Shown: positions 1-9,140, counted from the first letter of the stretch. The stretch: 64,000 nucleotides of DNA from Paramylibacter kogurei (GCF_002742285.1 NZ_MDGM01000012.1:496001-560000), one strand, 5' to 3'. Notes: generated by a model from the letters alone, not told the origin. Made by a program: numbers and translations.

Positions 1-252
1 GCGGCCTATGCGCTCTGGCTGTATCGTCGTGTGGTGTTTGGTGATTTGATCAAGGAAAGCCTGAAATCAATCGCCGATATGGATACACGCGAAAAGCTGA
101 TGATGGCGCCATTGATCGTGATGACCATTTTGTTGGGTGTTTACCCCGCATTGGTTCTGGATCTGATCGGCCCAGCGGTAAGCAATTTGTTAGACAATGT
201 CGCGACAGCACAGGGCGTGGTTGAAACCGCCGCACCTGTTGTGTCGCATTAA
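1..252 (+). CDS. nuoM: NADH-quinone oxidoreductase subunit M, C-terminal end (partial)
   Basis: The reading frame is open from the first base of the window and stops at 250-252. It encodes a hydrophobic tail with a final membrane helix (around PLIVMTILLGVYPALVLDLI) and a short polar end, as in the last transmembrane segment of the complex I antiporter-like subunit NuoM. The assignment rests mainly on position: nuoN follows after a 15-base gap, the standard end of the nuo operon. The 5' part lies outside the window. Confidence 0.85.
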   Translation, partial: AAYALWLYRRVVFGDLIKESLKSIADMDTREKLMMAPLIVMTILLGVYPALVLDLIGPAVSNLLDNVATAQGVVETAAPVVSH

Positions 253-267
253 TTAAGGGTGACTGAC

Positions 268-1707
268 ATGATCGGCACAGATATCAAAATCGTTTTGCCA
301 GAAATCATTCTGGCGGGCTATTCCATGTTTATCCTCATGGTCGCCGTTTACGGCGGCAAGGATCGCCTTGCAGGCACCATTTTCTGGCTTACTGCGCTTG
401 TGATGGCGGGATTGGGTTTGTGGATTGCCGCCGATGTTGACGTATCGCGCAGCGCATTTCGTGGGGCATTCATTGATGATAATTTCGCCCGCTTTGCCAA
501 GGTGGTAATGTTATTCGCATCTGCCATCATGTTGTTGCTGTCGCAGGAATACCTGCGTCGTAACAATCTGCTAAAATTTGAATTTCCGGTTCTGATCGCA
601 TTGGCCAATGTTGGTATGATGATGATGGTTTCTGCGGGTGATTTGATGGCGCTTTATATGGGCTTGGAATTGCAATCGCTGTCTCTTTACGTGATTGCGG
701 CATTTCGCCGTGACAGCCTGCGTTCAACAGAGGCGGGTTTGAAATATTTTGTGCTGGGCGCCTTGTCATCTGGCTTGCTGTTATACGGTGCATCACTGGT
801 TTACGGTTATGCAGGAACCACGCAATTTGCGGGCATCGCATCTACCATTCAGGGTGGTGAACTTGGGCTGGGCATGTTGTTTGGCCTTGTGTTCATGTGC
901 GTTGGTATGGGGTTCAAAATATCTGCTGCACCGTTTCACATGTGGACGCCCGATGTTTACGAAGGCTCGCCAACACCCGTAACAGCATTTTTCGCAACCG
1001 CGCCCAAGGTGGCCGCCGCCTGTTTGTTTGCACGTGTTGTGCATGATGCATTTGGTGCTGCGGTATCTGATTGGAAACAGATCATTGCATTCTTGTCCGT
1101 CCTTTCCATGTTCCTCGGCGCGATTGCGGCGATTGGGCAAACCAATATCAAACGTCTGATGGCCTATTCATCAATCTCTCACATGGGGTTTGCATTGATG
1201 GGCTTGGCGGCAGGTACGGAACTGGGCGTGCAATCATTGCTGATTTACATGGTGATCTATGTGGCGATGAATGTCGGTGTGTTTGCGTTTATCCTCAACA
1301 TGGAAAAAGACGGGAACCCAGTCACCGATATTGCGGCACTTGGTCTTTATTCACGCCAAGAACCGCTTCGCGCAGCGGCACTTGCCGCATTGATGTTCTC
1401 ACTTGCGGGTATCCCACCATTGGTTGGATTTTTTGGTAAGTTTTACGTGCTGAAAGCGGCGGTGCAGGCCGATCTGGCGTGGCTGGCGATTGCCGGTGTG
1501 ATCGCATCTGTGATTGGTGCGTTTTATTACCTGCGCATCATTTATCTGATGTATTTCGGCGAAGAAGCGGATGCCTTGAACGGTAAAATGCCAACATTGC
1601 ATTACGTGGCCTTGATGGCATCGGCGTTTGTGATGATCGCGGGTATCGTGAACCTGTTCGGGATCGAAGGTTTCGCCGCCAATGCGGCTGCGAGCCTGTT
1701 GCGTTAA
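268..1707 (+). CDS. nuoN: NADH-quinone oxidoreductase subunit N
   Basis: This is an integral membrane subunit of respiratory complex I, one of the three antiporter-like proton-pumping subunits of the membrane arm. The 479-residue product is hydrophobic throughout, with about 14 predicted helices. It shows the proton_antipo_M signature region ([19 protein letters not shown], then [19 protein letters not shown]) and the conserved helix with [20 protein letters not shown] prefer ATG 268, preceded by AAGGG at 255-259, over an in-frame GTG at 259. It is the last gene of the nuo operon and is followed after one base by birA. Confidence 0.96.
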   Translation: MIGTDIKIVLPEIILAGYSMFILMVAVYGGKDRLAGTIFWLTALVMAGLGLWIAADVDVSRSAFRGAFIDDNFARFAKVVMLFASAIMLLLSQEYLRRNNLLKFEFPVLIALANVGMMMMVSAGDLMALYMGLELQSLSLYVIAAFRRDSLRSTEAGLKYFVLGALSSGLLLYGASLVYGYAGTTQFAGIASTIQGGELGLGMLFGLVFMCVGMGFKISAAPFHMWTPDVYEGSPTPVTAFFATAPKVAAACLFARVVHDAFGAAVSDWKQIIAFLSVLSMFLGAIAAIGQTNIKRLMAYSSISHMGFALMGLAAGTELGVQSLLIYMVIYVAMNVGVFAFILNMEKDGNPVTDIAALGLYSRQEPLRAAALAALMFSLAGIPPLVGFFGKFYVLKAAVQADLAWLAIAGVIASVIGAFYYLRIIYLMYFGEEADALNGKMPTLHYVALMASAFVMIAGIVNLFGIEGFAANAAASLLR

Positions 1708-1708
1708 T

Positions 1709-2455
1709 ATGAACGGCTGGCCCACCGGCGTGGGCCGCCGTGTTTTTGATACCATCGACAGCACAAATATTTATGCGCGCGCTATCGTGAATGATGGCGC
1801 GTCGCCCGTTTGGATCATGGCACATGAACAAACCGTAGGTGTTGGGCGGCGCGGGCGGGCATGGTCAACACAACGAGGCAATTTTGCCGCGACTTATCTG
1901 GCCGAGATCAAGGATGATTTAAACACGGTGGCGTTGCGCAGCTTTGTTGCCGCGCTTGCATTGTATGATGCGCTGAATGCTGTGGGTGTGGCGGCGGATC
2001 GGCTATCCCTCAAATGGCCAAATGATGTGTTGCTTGATGGGGGCAAGGTCGCGGGTATCTTGCTAGAAACCGCTGGTGTGGGACCAAGCCATATTTGCAT
2101 CGGAATTGGTGTAAACCTTGCCCATGCACCGGAGCCTGCGAAAATGGAAACCAATGCAGTGCCGGCAAAATCATTGCTGGCGGATGTTGGGATAAACATT
2201 AACGCGGAACAGTTTTTGGATGCTTTGGCATTCGCGTATCAGCAACGAGAAACCCAATTTCGCGCTAGCGGATTTGACACCATTCGAACCGATTGGTTGA
2301 CACATGCTGCGCGGCTGGGTGAAACCATCATCGCACGTACACCAAAAGGCGATACCGTTGGCACGTTTGAGACGCTAGACGAAACAGGCGCGGTTATATT
2401 ACAAACCGCCAAAGGGCGCTGTGCCATTCACGCCGCCGAAATCTTTTTCACCTAA
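1709..2455 (+). CDS. birA: Biotin-[acetyl-CoA-carboxylase] ligase (monofunctional BirA type)
   Basis: It attaches biotin to the biotin carboxyl carrier protein through biotinyl-AMP. The 248-residue protein shows the biotin-binding loop GVGRRGRAW (about residues 44-52), KWPNDV in the catalytic core (about 101-106) and a small C-terminal SH3-like domain. No N-terminal helix-turn-helix is present, so it should be an enzyme without the BirA repressor function. The ATG at 1709 follows the nuoN stop by one base. An upstream in-frame ATG at 1682 would overlap nuoN and lacks family similarity. coaX follows, so three cofactor or respiration genes appear co-transcribed. Confidence 0.93.
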   Translation: MNGWPTGVGRRVFDTIDSTNIYARAIVNDGASPVWIMAHEQTVGVGRRGRAWSTQRGNFAATYLAEIKDDLNTVALRSFVAALALYDALNAVGVAADRLSLKWPNDVLLDGGKVAGILLETAGVGPSHICIGIGVNLAHAPEPAKMETNAVPAKSLLADVGININAEQFLDALAFAYQQRETQFRASGFDTIRTDWLTHAARLGETIIARTPKGDTVGTFETLDETGAVILQTAKGRCAIHAAEIFFT

Positions 2456-2465
2456 AGGACAACAA

Positions 2466-3233
2466 ATGTTATTGGCCATTGATATTGGGAATACAAACTC
2501 GGTTTTTGCCATTCACGATGGCAAAGAGTTCATTGCATCTTGGCGTTGTGAAACCGTGGCGAAACGCACGGCGGATGAATATTATGTGTTCCTCAAACAG
2601 TTGATGGATTTGAACGGGATCAAGGCAACACTAGATCGTGTGATTGTTAGTTCAACCGTGCCACGCGCAGTGTTCAATATTCGTGTTTTATCAGACCGTT
2701 ATTTCGATTGCCGCCCGATTGTGGTGGGGAAACCCGAAACAAAATTGGGCATTGATGTGCGCGTGGATGAGGGCACAACCGTGGGCCCAGATCGCTTGGT
2801 CAATACCGTTGCGGCCCATGATTTATATGGCGGTGATTTGGTGGTTGTGGATTTTGGTACCGCCACCACGTTTGACGTTGTTGATCACGATGGCGCCTAT
2901 ATTGGCGGTGTGATTGCACCCGGTGTGAACCTGTCGATGGAAGCATTGCACATGGCCGCCGCTGCGTTGCCTCACATCGATGTGACAATGCCCGACAAGG
3001 TGATCGGCACCAATACCGTAGAATGTATGCAATCGGGCGTATTTTGGGGTTACGTTGGGCTGGTCGAAGGGATATGTAAACAAATTCGCGCCGAACACCC
3101 ACGCGCGATGAAAATCATCGGCACAGGCGGCTTGGCCTCGTTATTTGAACGCGGCACTGACGTATTTGAAAACATAGAAACAGATTTAACCTTGCATGGG
3201 TTAAAGTTGATCGCAGAACGAAACGACACATAA
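2466..3233 (+). CDS. coaX: Type III pantothenate kinase
   Basis: It phosphorylates pantothenate in the first step of coenzyme A synthesis. The 255-residue protein begins with the ASKHA-fold phosphate-binding motif DIGNTN (residues 5-10). It has the P-loop-like segment GPDRLVN near residue 103 and DFGTATTFD near residue 127, all typical of CoaX. The start at 2466 has AAAGGAC directly upstream. It is placed between birA and rnj, as in many Rhodobacterales, and is followed after one base by the rnj ATG, suggesting coupling. Confidence 0.96.
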   Translation: MLLAIDIGNTNSVFAIHDGKEFIASWRCETVAKRTADEYYVFLKQLMDLNGIKATLDRVIVSSTVPRAVFNIRVLSDRYFDCRPIVVGKPETKLGIDVRVDEGTTVGPDRLVNTVAAHDLYGGDLVVVDFGTATTFDVVDHDGAYIGGVIAPGVNLSMEALHMAAAALPHIDVTMPDKVIGTNTVECMQSGVFWGYVGLVEGICKQIRAEHPRAMKIIGTGGLASLFERGTDVFENIETDLTLHGLKLIAERNDT

Positions 3234-3234
3234 T

Positions 3235-4905
3235 ATGACTTCGAAAAATAAATTGGTGTTCCTGCCACTGGGTGGTGCAGGTGAAATTGGCATGAACATG
3301 TATCTGTATGGTTATGGCCTTGCTGGTAAGGAACGTTTCATTCTTGTCGATGTGGGTGTGACATTCCCCGATATGGACGGCACCCCCGGTGTTGATTTGA
3401 TCATGGCGGACCCTGCGTATATTGAACAACGCGCGGATCGTTTGGATGGGATTTTCATCACCCACGCCCATGAAGATCATATTGGCGCGATTGGCCTGTT
3501 ATATCCACGGCTCAAAGCACCGATTTATTGCCGCAAATTCACCGGCGCCGTTGCACGCGCCAAAATGGAAGAACGCGGCCAAGACCCTAATTTGGTAGAG
3601 GTCGTCGGGCCTTACCCCGAACAGGTGACATGTGGCGAGATGAAGGTGGGTTTCCTGCCCGTTTCCCATTCGATACCAGAGGCATCTGGTTTGGTGATCG
3701 ACACACCAGCAGGGCGCATTGTTCACACGGGTGATCTAAAACTGGACGAAAGCCCAATGGTGGGTGAACCGTTCAATGCCGCACTCTTTGCTGAACTGGG
3801 AAAACAAGGTGTGCATGCGCTTGTTTGCGATAGCACAAATGTATTTTCACCCGAACCAGGACGATCAGAGGCAACGTTGCCCGAACCACTTGGTAAAATG
3901 ATCAAAGGTGCCAGCGGCATGGTCGTTGCCACCACATTTGCATCCAACATCGCGCGTCTGCGCACATTGGCACAAGCGGGTGTTGATGCGGGGCGTTCGG
4001 TTTGTGTGCTGGGGCGTTCAATGCAGCGTATGTTGGGTTATGCCCAATCAACCGGTGTGCTGGATAATTTCCCGCCAACCATCCCATTGGAAGACATCCA
4101 AGACGTGCCACGCGATCATTTGATGTTGCTGGTGACAGGCAGCCAAGGCGAACGCCGCGCGGCATCTGGCCAATTGGCCAACGGCAAATATCTGGGCATC
4201 ACGTTGAAAGAGGATGATACATTCTTGTTTTCATCCAAAACCATCCCGGGCAATGAAAAATCCGTTGGGCGCATTATCAACAGCTTTGCGATGCAAGGTG
4301 TGAATGTAATCGATGATAGTGCTGGGATTTATCACGTATCTGGCCACGCCAATCGCCCCGATTTGGAACGCATTCACGACCTGTTGAAACCCAATATGTT
4401 AATCCCGATGCATGGTGAATTCCGTCATTTGCGTGAACATGCCGAATTGGCAGAATCCAAGGGGATCAACGCCGCGGTTGCCGCCAATGGTACGATGCTC
4501 GACATTACGAACAAAAAACCCGTTGCATATGATCACGTCGAAACAGGGCGTGTTTATTTGGATGGCACGCGTCTGATCGGTGCGATGGACGGTGTGGTGT
4601 TGGAACGTATCCGCATGGCAACGCGTGGCATGGTTTCCGTATCATTGGTGATCGAAGAAAAAGAATTGCTGGGTGTGTGGGCCGAACCAACAGGTTTACC
4701 AGAAACCAACCCGATCGAGGATGATCTGGCCGAACAGATCGAAGCGATGGTTGAACAAGCCCTGATGGCAGCAAATGCGAAATCATTGGGAAATGATGAC
4801 AAGGTCGAGGAATTGACCGAACGCGCCGTGCGCAAAGTTTGCAAAGACGAAACCGGCAAAAAACCAGTGGTCAAGGTTTTGATCAACCGTTTAGAAGCAG
4901 CATAA
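3235..4905 (+). CDS. rnj: Ribonuclease J
   Basis: This is a metallo-beta-lactamase/beta-CASP ribonuclease with expected 5'-3' exonuclease and endonuclease activity in rRNA maturation and mRNA turnover. The 556-residue length fits the family. The zinc motif THAHEDHIGA lies near residues 76-85. Further ligand regions are PVSHSIPEAS (about 142-151) and HTGDLKLDE (about 163-171), and the beta-CASP segment contains the GSQGERRAA box. An HVSGHANRPD motif and a C-terminal domain complete the family pattern. It ends the nuo-birA-coaX-rnj run and is followed by a hairpin terminator. Confidence 0.95.
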   Translation: MTSKNKLVFLPLGGAGEIGMNMYLYGYGLAGKERFILVDVGVTFPDMDGTPGVDLIMADPAYIEQRADRLDGIFITHAHEDHIGAIGLLYPRLKAPIYCRKFTGAVARAKMEERGQDPNLVEVVGPYPEQVTCGEMKVGFLPVSHSIPEASGLVIDTPAGRIVHTGDLKLDESPMVGEPFNAALFAELGKQGVHALVCDSTNVFSPEPGRSEATLPEPLGKMIKGASGMVVATTFASNIARLRTLAQAGVDAGRSVCVLGRSMQRMLGYAQSTGVLDNFPPTIPLEDIQDVPRDHLMLLVTGSQGERRAASGQLANGKYLGITLKEDDTFLFSSKTIPGNEKSVGRIINSFAMQGVNVIDDSAGIYHVSGHANRPDLERIHDLLKPNMLIPMHGEFRHLREHAELAESKGINAAVAANGTMLDITNKKPVAYDHVETGRVYLDGTRLIGAMDGVVLERIRMATRGMVSVSLVIEEKELLGVWAEPTGLPETNPIEDDLAEQIEAMVEQALMAANAKSLGNDDKVEELTERAVRKVCKDETGKKPVVKVLINRLEAA

Positions 4906-4909
4906 AATA

Positions 4910-4938
4910 AGGGCGCTTGGATATTCACCAAGCGCTCT
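4910..4938. terminator. Bidirectional intrinsic terminator between rnj and the helicase gene
   Basis: An 11-base stem (AGGGCGCTTGG paired with CCAAGCGCTCT, one G-T wobble) encloses a 7-base loop between two convergent genes. A-rich sequence precedes it and a short TAAAAT follows, so it could serve either direction. Confidence 0.7.
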
Positions 4939-4961
4939 AAAATCTTCAAACGCGCCGTAAA

Positions 4962-6431
4962 TTATGCGTCGTCTGTTGCATCTGCATCATCGTTTGATGA
5001 TGCTTGCGGTGCTGGGTCTTTTTTCACAAAATCAAAGGATTGCGTCATAAAGGCGGGCATGTGATCACCCATGCCTTTGACAGTATTCTTTGGTTCTTGT
5101 TTGTGATTGCGCGATTTTTTCGAACGATTGTTCTGTTCGTTGTTGTCTGCGGATTTCGCAGGCGCTTTGTCTTGTTTTGCAGGCGCTTTATCCTGTTTTG
5201 CAGGTGCCGATTTTTGCGGAGCCGGTTTTTGTTCCTGCTTTGGCTTGTCAGTCTTTGGTGCGCGTGTTGATTTGGGTGTTTCCACGACAGGTGCATCAAG
5301 ACGTGGAATGGGGTGTTTCACCAATTCTTCGATCTTGTCCAAATGTTTTTGCTCGTGGGGGAGGCAAAGCATGAACGCCCAACCGCTACGCCCTGCGCGA
5401 CCTGTGCGGCCAATACGATGAACGTAATCTTCGGAATGGATCGGCACGTCATAGTTAAATACATGCGATACGTTTGGAATGTCCAAACCACGCGCGGCCA
5501 CATCCGATGCGACCAGCAATTGAATGTCGTTATTGCGAAACCCGTTCAACACTTCCATACGATAGCGTTGATCCAGATCACCATGAATAGCGCCGGCGTT
5601 ATACCCGTGTTTTTTCAATGATTTCAAAACGATATCAACATCAACCTTGCGGTTGCAAAAAATGATACCATTGGTCAGCGTTTCGGATTGGCTCTCGATA
5701 ATTGCACGCAATGTATCGCGTTTCATCTTCGCCTCTACCTTGCGATTTGGGGCTTTGAAACAGCAAACCTTTTGTTCGATATTTTCTGATGTCGTTGCTT
5801 GGCGTGCGACCTCTACCCGTGTTGGGTTTTGCAAAAACTCTTGCGTGATCCGCGTGATTTCAGGCGCCATTGTTGCACTAAAAAACAAGGTTTGGCGGGT
5901 GAACGGGGTCAGTTTGAAAATACGTTCAATATCGGGAATGAACCCCATATCCAACATACGGTCAGCCTCGTCCACCACCATAATTTCGATACCCGTGAGC
6001 AACAGCTTGCCACGTTCGAAATGATCCAACAAACGCCCGGGTGTTGCGATCAACACATCTACGCCGCGATCAATCAATTTATCTTGTTCGTTAAACGAAA
6101 CGCCACCGATCAACAGGGCCATATCAAGTTTAACGTATTTGGCATAAAGCTCGAAGTTTTCCGCAACCTGTGCCGCCAATTCGCGGGTGGGTGCCAAAAC
6201 AAGGCTACGCGGCATCCGTGCGCGTGCACGACCCCGTGCCAATTTGTGGATCATTGGCAGGGTAAAGCCCGCCGTTTTACCCGTACCGGTTTGCGCAATG
6301 CCTAAAACATCGCGTCCTTCCAATGCGGGGGGGATTGCCTCTGCTTGGATGGGGGTAGGGGTGTCATAGCCAACATCGGCTATTGCTTTTAGGACCTTTG
6401 GAGACAGGCCCAAATCTGTAAATTTTGTCAT
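4962..6431 (-). CDS. DEAD-box ATP-dependent RNA helicase, RhlE-like
   Basis: This protein unwinds RNA duplexes, probably in ribosome assembly or RNA decay. The 489-residue product has the Q motif (PTPIQ), motif I AQTGTGKT, motif II DEAD, motif III SAT and motif VI HRIGRTGRAGR, ordered over the first 370 residues. The basic, low-complexity tail of about 110 residues carries AKQDKAP repeats and is probably an RNA-binding extension. The start at 6431 gives the family N-terminus MTKFTDLGLSPKVL; a further 15 residues upstream are possible. RNase J, a common partner of DEAD-box helicases, is convergent next to it. Confidence 0.92.
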   Translation of the reverse strand: MTKFTDLGLSPKVLKAIADVGYDTPTPIQAEAIPPALEGRDVLGIAQTGTGKTAGFTLPMIHKLARGRARARMPRSLVLAPTRELAAQVAENFELYAKYVKLDMALLIGGVSFNEQDKLIDRGVDVLIATPGRLLDHFERGKLLLTGIEIMVVDEADRMLDMGFIPDIERIFKLTPFTRQTLFFSATMAPEITRITQEFLQNPTRVEVARQATTSENIEQKVCCFKAPNRKVEAKMKRDTLRAIIESQSETLTNGIIFCNRKVDVDIVLKSLKKHGYNAGAIHGDLDQRYRMEVLNGFRNNDIQLLVASDVAARGLDIPNVSHVFNYDVPIHSEDYVHRIGRTGRAGRSGWAFMLCLPHEQKHLDKIEELVKHPIPRLDAPVVETPKSTRAPKTDKPKQEQKPAPQKSAPAKQDKAPAKQDKAPAKSADNNEQNNRSKKSRNHKQEPKNTVKGMGDHMPAFMTQSFDFVKKDPAPQASSNDDADATDDA

Positions 6432-6508
6432 ATTTCTCGCGTTTAGTTGCGGCATTAATAATTGCCGCATGCTCATCGCGGCCCGATGACCGAAGCGTCA
6501 TCATTTCC

Positions 6509-6520
6509 TCATGCGCATGA
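6509..6520. repeat. 12-bp perfect palindrome upstream of the helicase gene
   Basis: TCATGCGCATGA lies about 80 bases upstream of the helicase start, in a 200-base divergent intergenic region. It is a plausible dimer operator; no regulator can be named. Confidence 0.3.
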
Positions 6521-6575
6521 TTTAAAGGATTTTACGCATATGTCAATCTGGCGAAAAGAACAGGTGTGGTTATGA

Positions 6576-6605
6576 TTGTTTGCGCGGCAAAATTGCCTAT
6601 ATAGT
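6576..6605 (+). promoter_or_regulatory. Candidate sigma-70 promoter for the small membrane-protein pair
   Basis: TTGTTT (6576-6581) and TATAGT (6600-6605) are separated by 18 bases, about 30 bases upstream of the ATG at 6633. Spacing and match are good for a housekeeping promoter. Confidence 0.45.
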
Positions 6606-6632
6606 GGACAAATATTGATGTTTGGGGGCGCT

Positions 6633-6968
6633 ATGCCAGATTGGTTTATTTATTTTATCGCGGCAATCGTTGTTGGGATCATTGCATTGATCATGTTGCG
6701 CATGGCATGGCGCGCGGGGCGGCGTGCGTTGTGGATGAAACGTTATAACGACGTTGAAATGGTCAACGCGATGATGGCAGGGCGCATTGCACGGGGCATG
6801 ACTATGGATATGGTTGTGGATGTTTGGGGCATCCCTGCTGATCTGGACGAAGTGGTCATGAAAACCAAAACCAAGCATGAAATGAAATACGACGAAAAAG
6901 GTAAAAATCGTTATGGAACGCGTGTTTATCTTGAAGATGAAATTGTTGTAGGTTGGGAAACCAAGTGA
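6633..6968 (+). CDS. Membrane-anchored small protein with SmpA/OmlA-like module
   Basis: The 111-residue product has one N-terminal membrane helix (about residues 4-26). The soluble part contains GMTMDMVVDVWGIP followed by a basic stretch and YGTRVYLEDEIVVGWE. The pattern of a GMT turn, a helix ending in WG-P and two closing strands resembles the SmpA/OmlA (BamE) fold module, which is inference from pattern only. The ATG at 6633 has GGGGGC upstream; longer starts at 6576 or 6618 look worse. The next gene overlaps it, so the two are probably translated together. Function unknown. Confidence 0.75.
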   Translation: MPDWFIYFIAAIVVGIIALIMLRMAWRAGRRALWMKRYNDVEMVNAMMAGRIARGMTMDMVVDVWGIPADLDEVVMKTKTKHEMKYDEKGKNRYGTRVYLEDEIVVGWETK

Positions 6969-7396
6969 TCCGTTATCTGTTGGATATTTGGCAAAGCTTT
7001 CGCGCCTTGCCATTGTGGGTACAGCTTTGGATGGTGTTTATTTTAGTGCCGGTGAATGTATTGTCGTCGGATTTTATGCTTGATCCAAATGGATGGATTA
7101 TTGCCTTGTTAGCCTTTGCAGGTCTTGGCGCAAATCTGGTGATTATGCTTGTGCAGCGGGGGTTTTCCAAAGCAATGGCAATACCCCATTTGATATTTTG
7201 GATACCATTGCTGATCGTCGCATACCCGCTGGTGGGGGCGGATGTCGATTATAAATACGGAGCCTTTATCACCGTGATTTTCTGGGTGAATCTGATTTCC
7301 ATCCTGTTCGATCTGCGCGATGCGTGGCAATGGTGGCAGGGTGATCGTGGCGTTGCAGGGCGTGTCAGGGCGCGAAAACCCGCGCCCTTGGGTTAA
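6965..7396 (+). CDS. Four-helix integral membrane protein of unknown function
   Basis: The 143-residue product has about four hydrophobic helices (near residues 14-32, 41-62, 73-92 and 97-117) and a basic C-terminus. I recognise no family. The chosen GTG at 6965 overlaps the TGA of the upstream gene in a GTGA arrangement, which favours translational coupling. A TTG at 6953 is also in frame. Its 3' end overlaps the end of convergent prfC by a few bases, and a GC-rich hairpin (7367-7388) sits in its last codons. Confidence 0.75.
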   Translation: MIRYLLDIWQSFRALPLWVQLWMVFILVPVNVLSSDFMLDPNGWIIALLAFAGLGANLVIMLVQRGFSKAMAIPHLIFWIPLLIVAYPLVGADVDYKYGAFITVIFWVNLISILFDLRDAWQWWQGDRGVAGRVRARKPAPLG

Positions 7397-9000
7397 ACCA
7401 TTACGGTTTTTACATCCGTGAGGTTCAATTCAGGAAAATCACGTTCAACACGATCAATATCCCATTGCAGGCGGGTCATATAAACGGGATCACCATCATG
7501 ATCCGTGGCCATATGCCCCTTGTTTCCGTCAATGAACTTATCAACATTTTCTTTCGGACCGGTTAACCAACGGGCCGAAGTGAATTGGGTTTGCTCGAAC
7601 CGTACGGGAATGCCGTATTCAAGCTCGATGCGTGACGCCAGAACTTCGAATTGCAACGCGCCAACGACGCCCACAATCCAGCCTGCGCCGATCATCGGTT
7701 TGAACAGCTTTGCCGCACCTTCTTCGGCGAATTGGGTCAATGCTTTGTCCAGATGTTTGGCCTTCATCGGGTCGGTGGCGCGCACAGATTGCAGCAATTC
7801 TGGTGCAAATGATGGGATGCCTGCGAACCGCAGTATTTCACCCTCGGTCAAGGCGTCACCGATGCGCAATTGGCCGTGGTTGGGGATGCCGATAATATCT
7901 CCTGCCCATGCCTCTTCTGCCAATTCACGATCAGATGCGAGGAACAACATCGGGCTGGCGATGGCCATGACCTTTTTGCTGCGCACATGGGTGAGTTTCA
8001 TGCCGCGTTTGAAATGCCCGGCGCACAGACGCACGAATGCAATGCGGTCGCGGTGTTTTGGGTCCATATTGGCTTGAACCTTGAACACAAACCCCGAAAC
8101 TTTTGATTCATCAGGGGAAATTGGCCGCACATCGGATGGGCAAACCTGTGGCTTGGGGCCAAATTTACCGATGCCTTCCATCAATTCCTGCACGCCAAAG
8201 CTATTGATCGCAGAGCCAAACCAGATTGGGGTCAATGTGCCATCAAGGAATGCTTGGTGGTCGAATTCTGGCAACAATTCGCGTGCCATTTCAACCTCTT
8301 CCAAGAATTTTTCAAGCAGGTCAGCGGGCACATGTTCGGCCAGTTTTGGATCATCCAAACCGTTGATTTCAACGCTTTCGGCGATCACATTGCGATCGGC
8401 GCGATCCATCAATTCAAGACGATCATTTAACAGATCGTAACAGCCTAAAAATTCACGACCAACACCAATTGGCCAGCTGGCAGGGCAAACGTCAATCGCA
8501 AGGTTTTCTTGGATTTCATCAATAATATCAAATGTTTCACGGCTTTCGCGATCCATTTTATTACAGAACGTCAGGATCGGCATATCGCGCAGGCGACAGA
8601 CCTCGAACAATTTGCGCGTTTGGCTTTCAACGCCTTTGGCGCCATCAATCACCATGACGGCGGCGTCCACTGCGGTGAGTGTGCGATAGGTGTCTTCGGA
8701 AAAATCAGAGTGGCCGGGCGTGTCCACCAGATTGAACCAAAAATCCTTAAATTCAAAGGACATAGCGGATGCGGAGACGGAAATGCCGCGATCCTTTTCC
8801 ATCTGCATGAAATCGGAACGTGTGCGGCGTGCTTCGCCTTTGGCGCGCACCTGTCCAGCCATCTGAATTGCACCACCATAGAGCAGGAATTTTTCCGTCA
8901 AAGTGGTTTTCCCCGCATCGGGGTGAGAGATGATGGCGAATGTGCGCCGCCGATCAATTTCGGGGGGCAAAACGAATGAATTATCTGCGCGATCTAACAT
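7393..9000 (-). CDS. prfC: Peptide chain release factor 3
   Basis: This is a translational GTPase that removes RF1 or RF2 from the ribosome after termination. The 535-residue protein has the G1 motif SHPDAGKTTLTEK near the N-terminus, the switch-like RGISVSASAM, G3 DTPGHSDF and G4 NKMDRE, followed by EF-Tu-like domain 2 and the RF3 C-terminal domain. The start at 9000 gives MLDRADNSF and the usual family length; the open frame upstream to 9237 is not conserved in character. The region upstream contains a GGGACA-type repeat array also seen in front of serS. Confidence 0.95.
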   Translation of the reverse strand: MLDRADNSFVLPPEIDRRRTFAIISHPDAGKTTLTEKFLLYGGAIQMAGQVRAKGEARRTRSDFMQMEKDRGISVSASAMSFEFKDFWFNLVDTPGHSDFSEDTYRTLTAVDAAVMVIDGAKGVESQTRKLFEVCRLRDMPILTFCNKMDRESRETFDIIDEIQENLAIDVCPASWPIGVGREFLGCYDLLNDRLELMDRADRNVIAESVEINGLDDPKLAEHVPADLLEKFLEEVEMARELLPEFDHQAFLDGTLTPIWFGSAINSFGVQELMEGIGKFGPKPQVCPSDVRPISPDESKVSGFVFKVQANMDPKHRDRIAFVRLCAGHFKRGMKLTHVRSKKVMAIASPMLFLASDRELAEEAWAGDIIGIPNHGQLRIGDALTEGEILRFAGIPSFAPELLQSVRATDPMKAKHLDKALTQFAEEGAAKLFKPMIGAGWIVGVVGALQFEVLASRIELEYGIPVRFEQTQFTSARWLTGPKENVDKFIDGNKGHMATDHDGDPVYMTRLQWDIDRVERDFPELNLTDVKTVMV

Positions 9001-9054
9001 GAGGCTGCGTATAGATAAGGTTTCTGGGAAGGGCAAGAAAACACTGTATGACAT

Positions 9055-9105
9055 CCGTGGGACAAATGGCGGACATGCGTATGGCAGATGTCGCACATTT
9101 GGGCG
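9055..9105. repeat. GGGACA-type repeat array upstream of prfC
   Basis: The segment starts CCGTGGGACAAATGGCGG and continues with ACATGCGT, then two more degenerate units (GATGTCGCACATTTG). The first 25 bases match the array upstream of serS (26959-27007) at all but one position, and the spacing of units is kept. It lies 55-105 bases upstream of the prfC start and about 105 upstream of the gene at 9209. This is probably a shared regulatory element; its regulator is unknown. Confidence 0.5.
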
Positions 9106-9114
9106 GGCACAGGA

Positions 9115-9140
9115 TTTTGGATATTTAAAACATTTGGAGG
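9115..9140. repeat. Dispersed intergenic motif, copy 1
   Basis: TTTTGGATATTT followed by a short spacer and CATTTGGAGG. Related copies occur at 11681-11705 and 25553-25577, all intergenic. Confidence 0.45.

Noticed and set aside
5150..5215. Short tandem DNA repeats that could suggest a CRISPR-like or minisatellite array.
   Set aside because: They encode AKQDKAP repeats in the low-complexity tail of the RhlE-like helicase and have no spacers.
7367..7388. GC-rich hairpin AGGGCGCG/CGCGCCCT at the end of the four-helix protein gene.
   Set aside because: No T-run follows on either strand and it is inside codons; a terminator role for the convergent genes cannot be supported.
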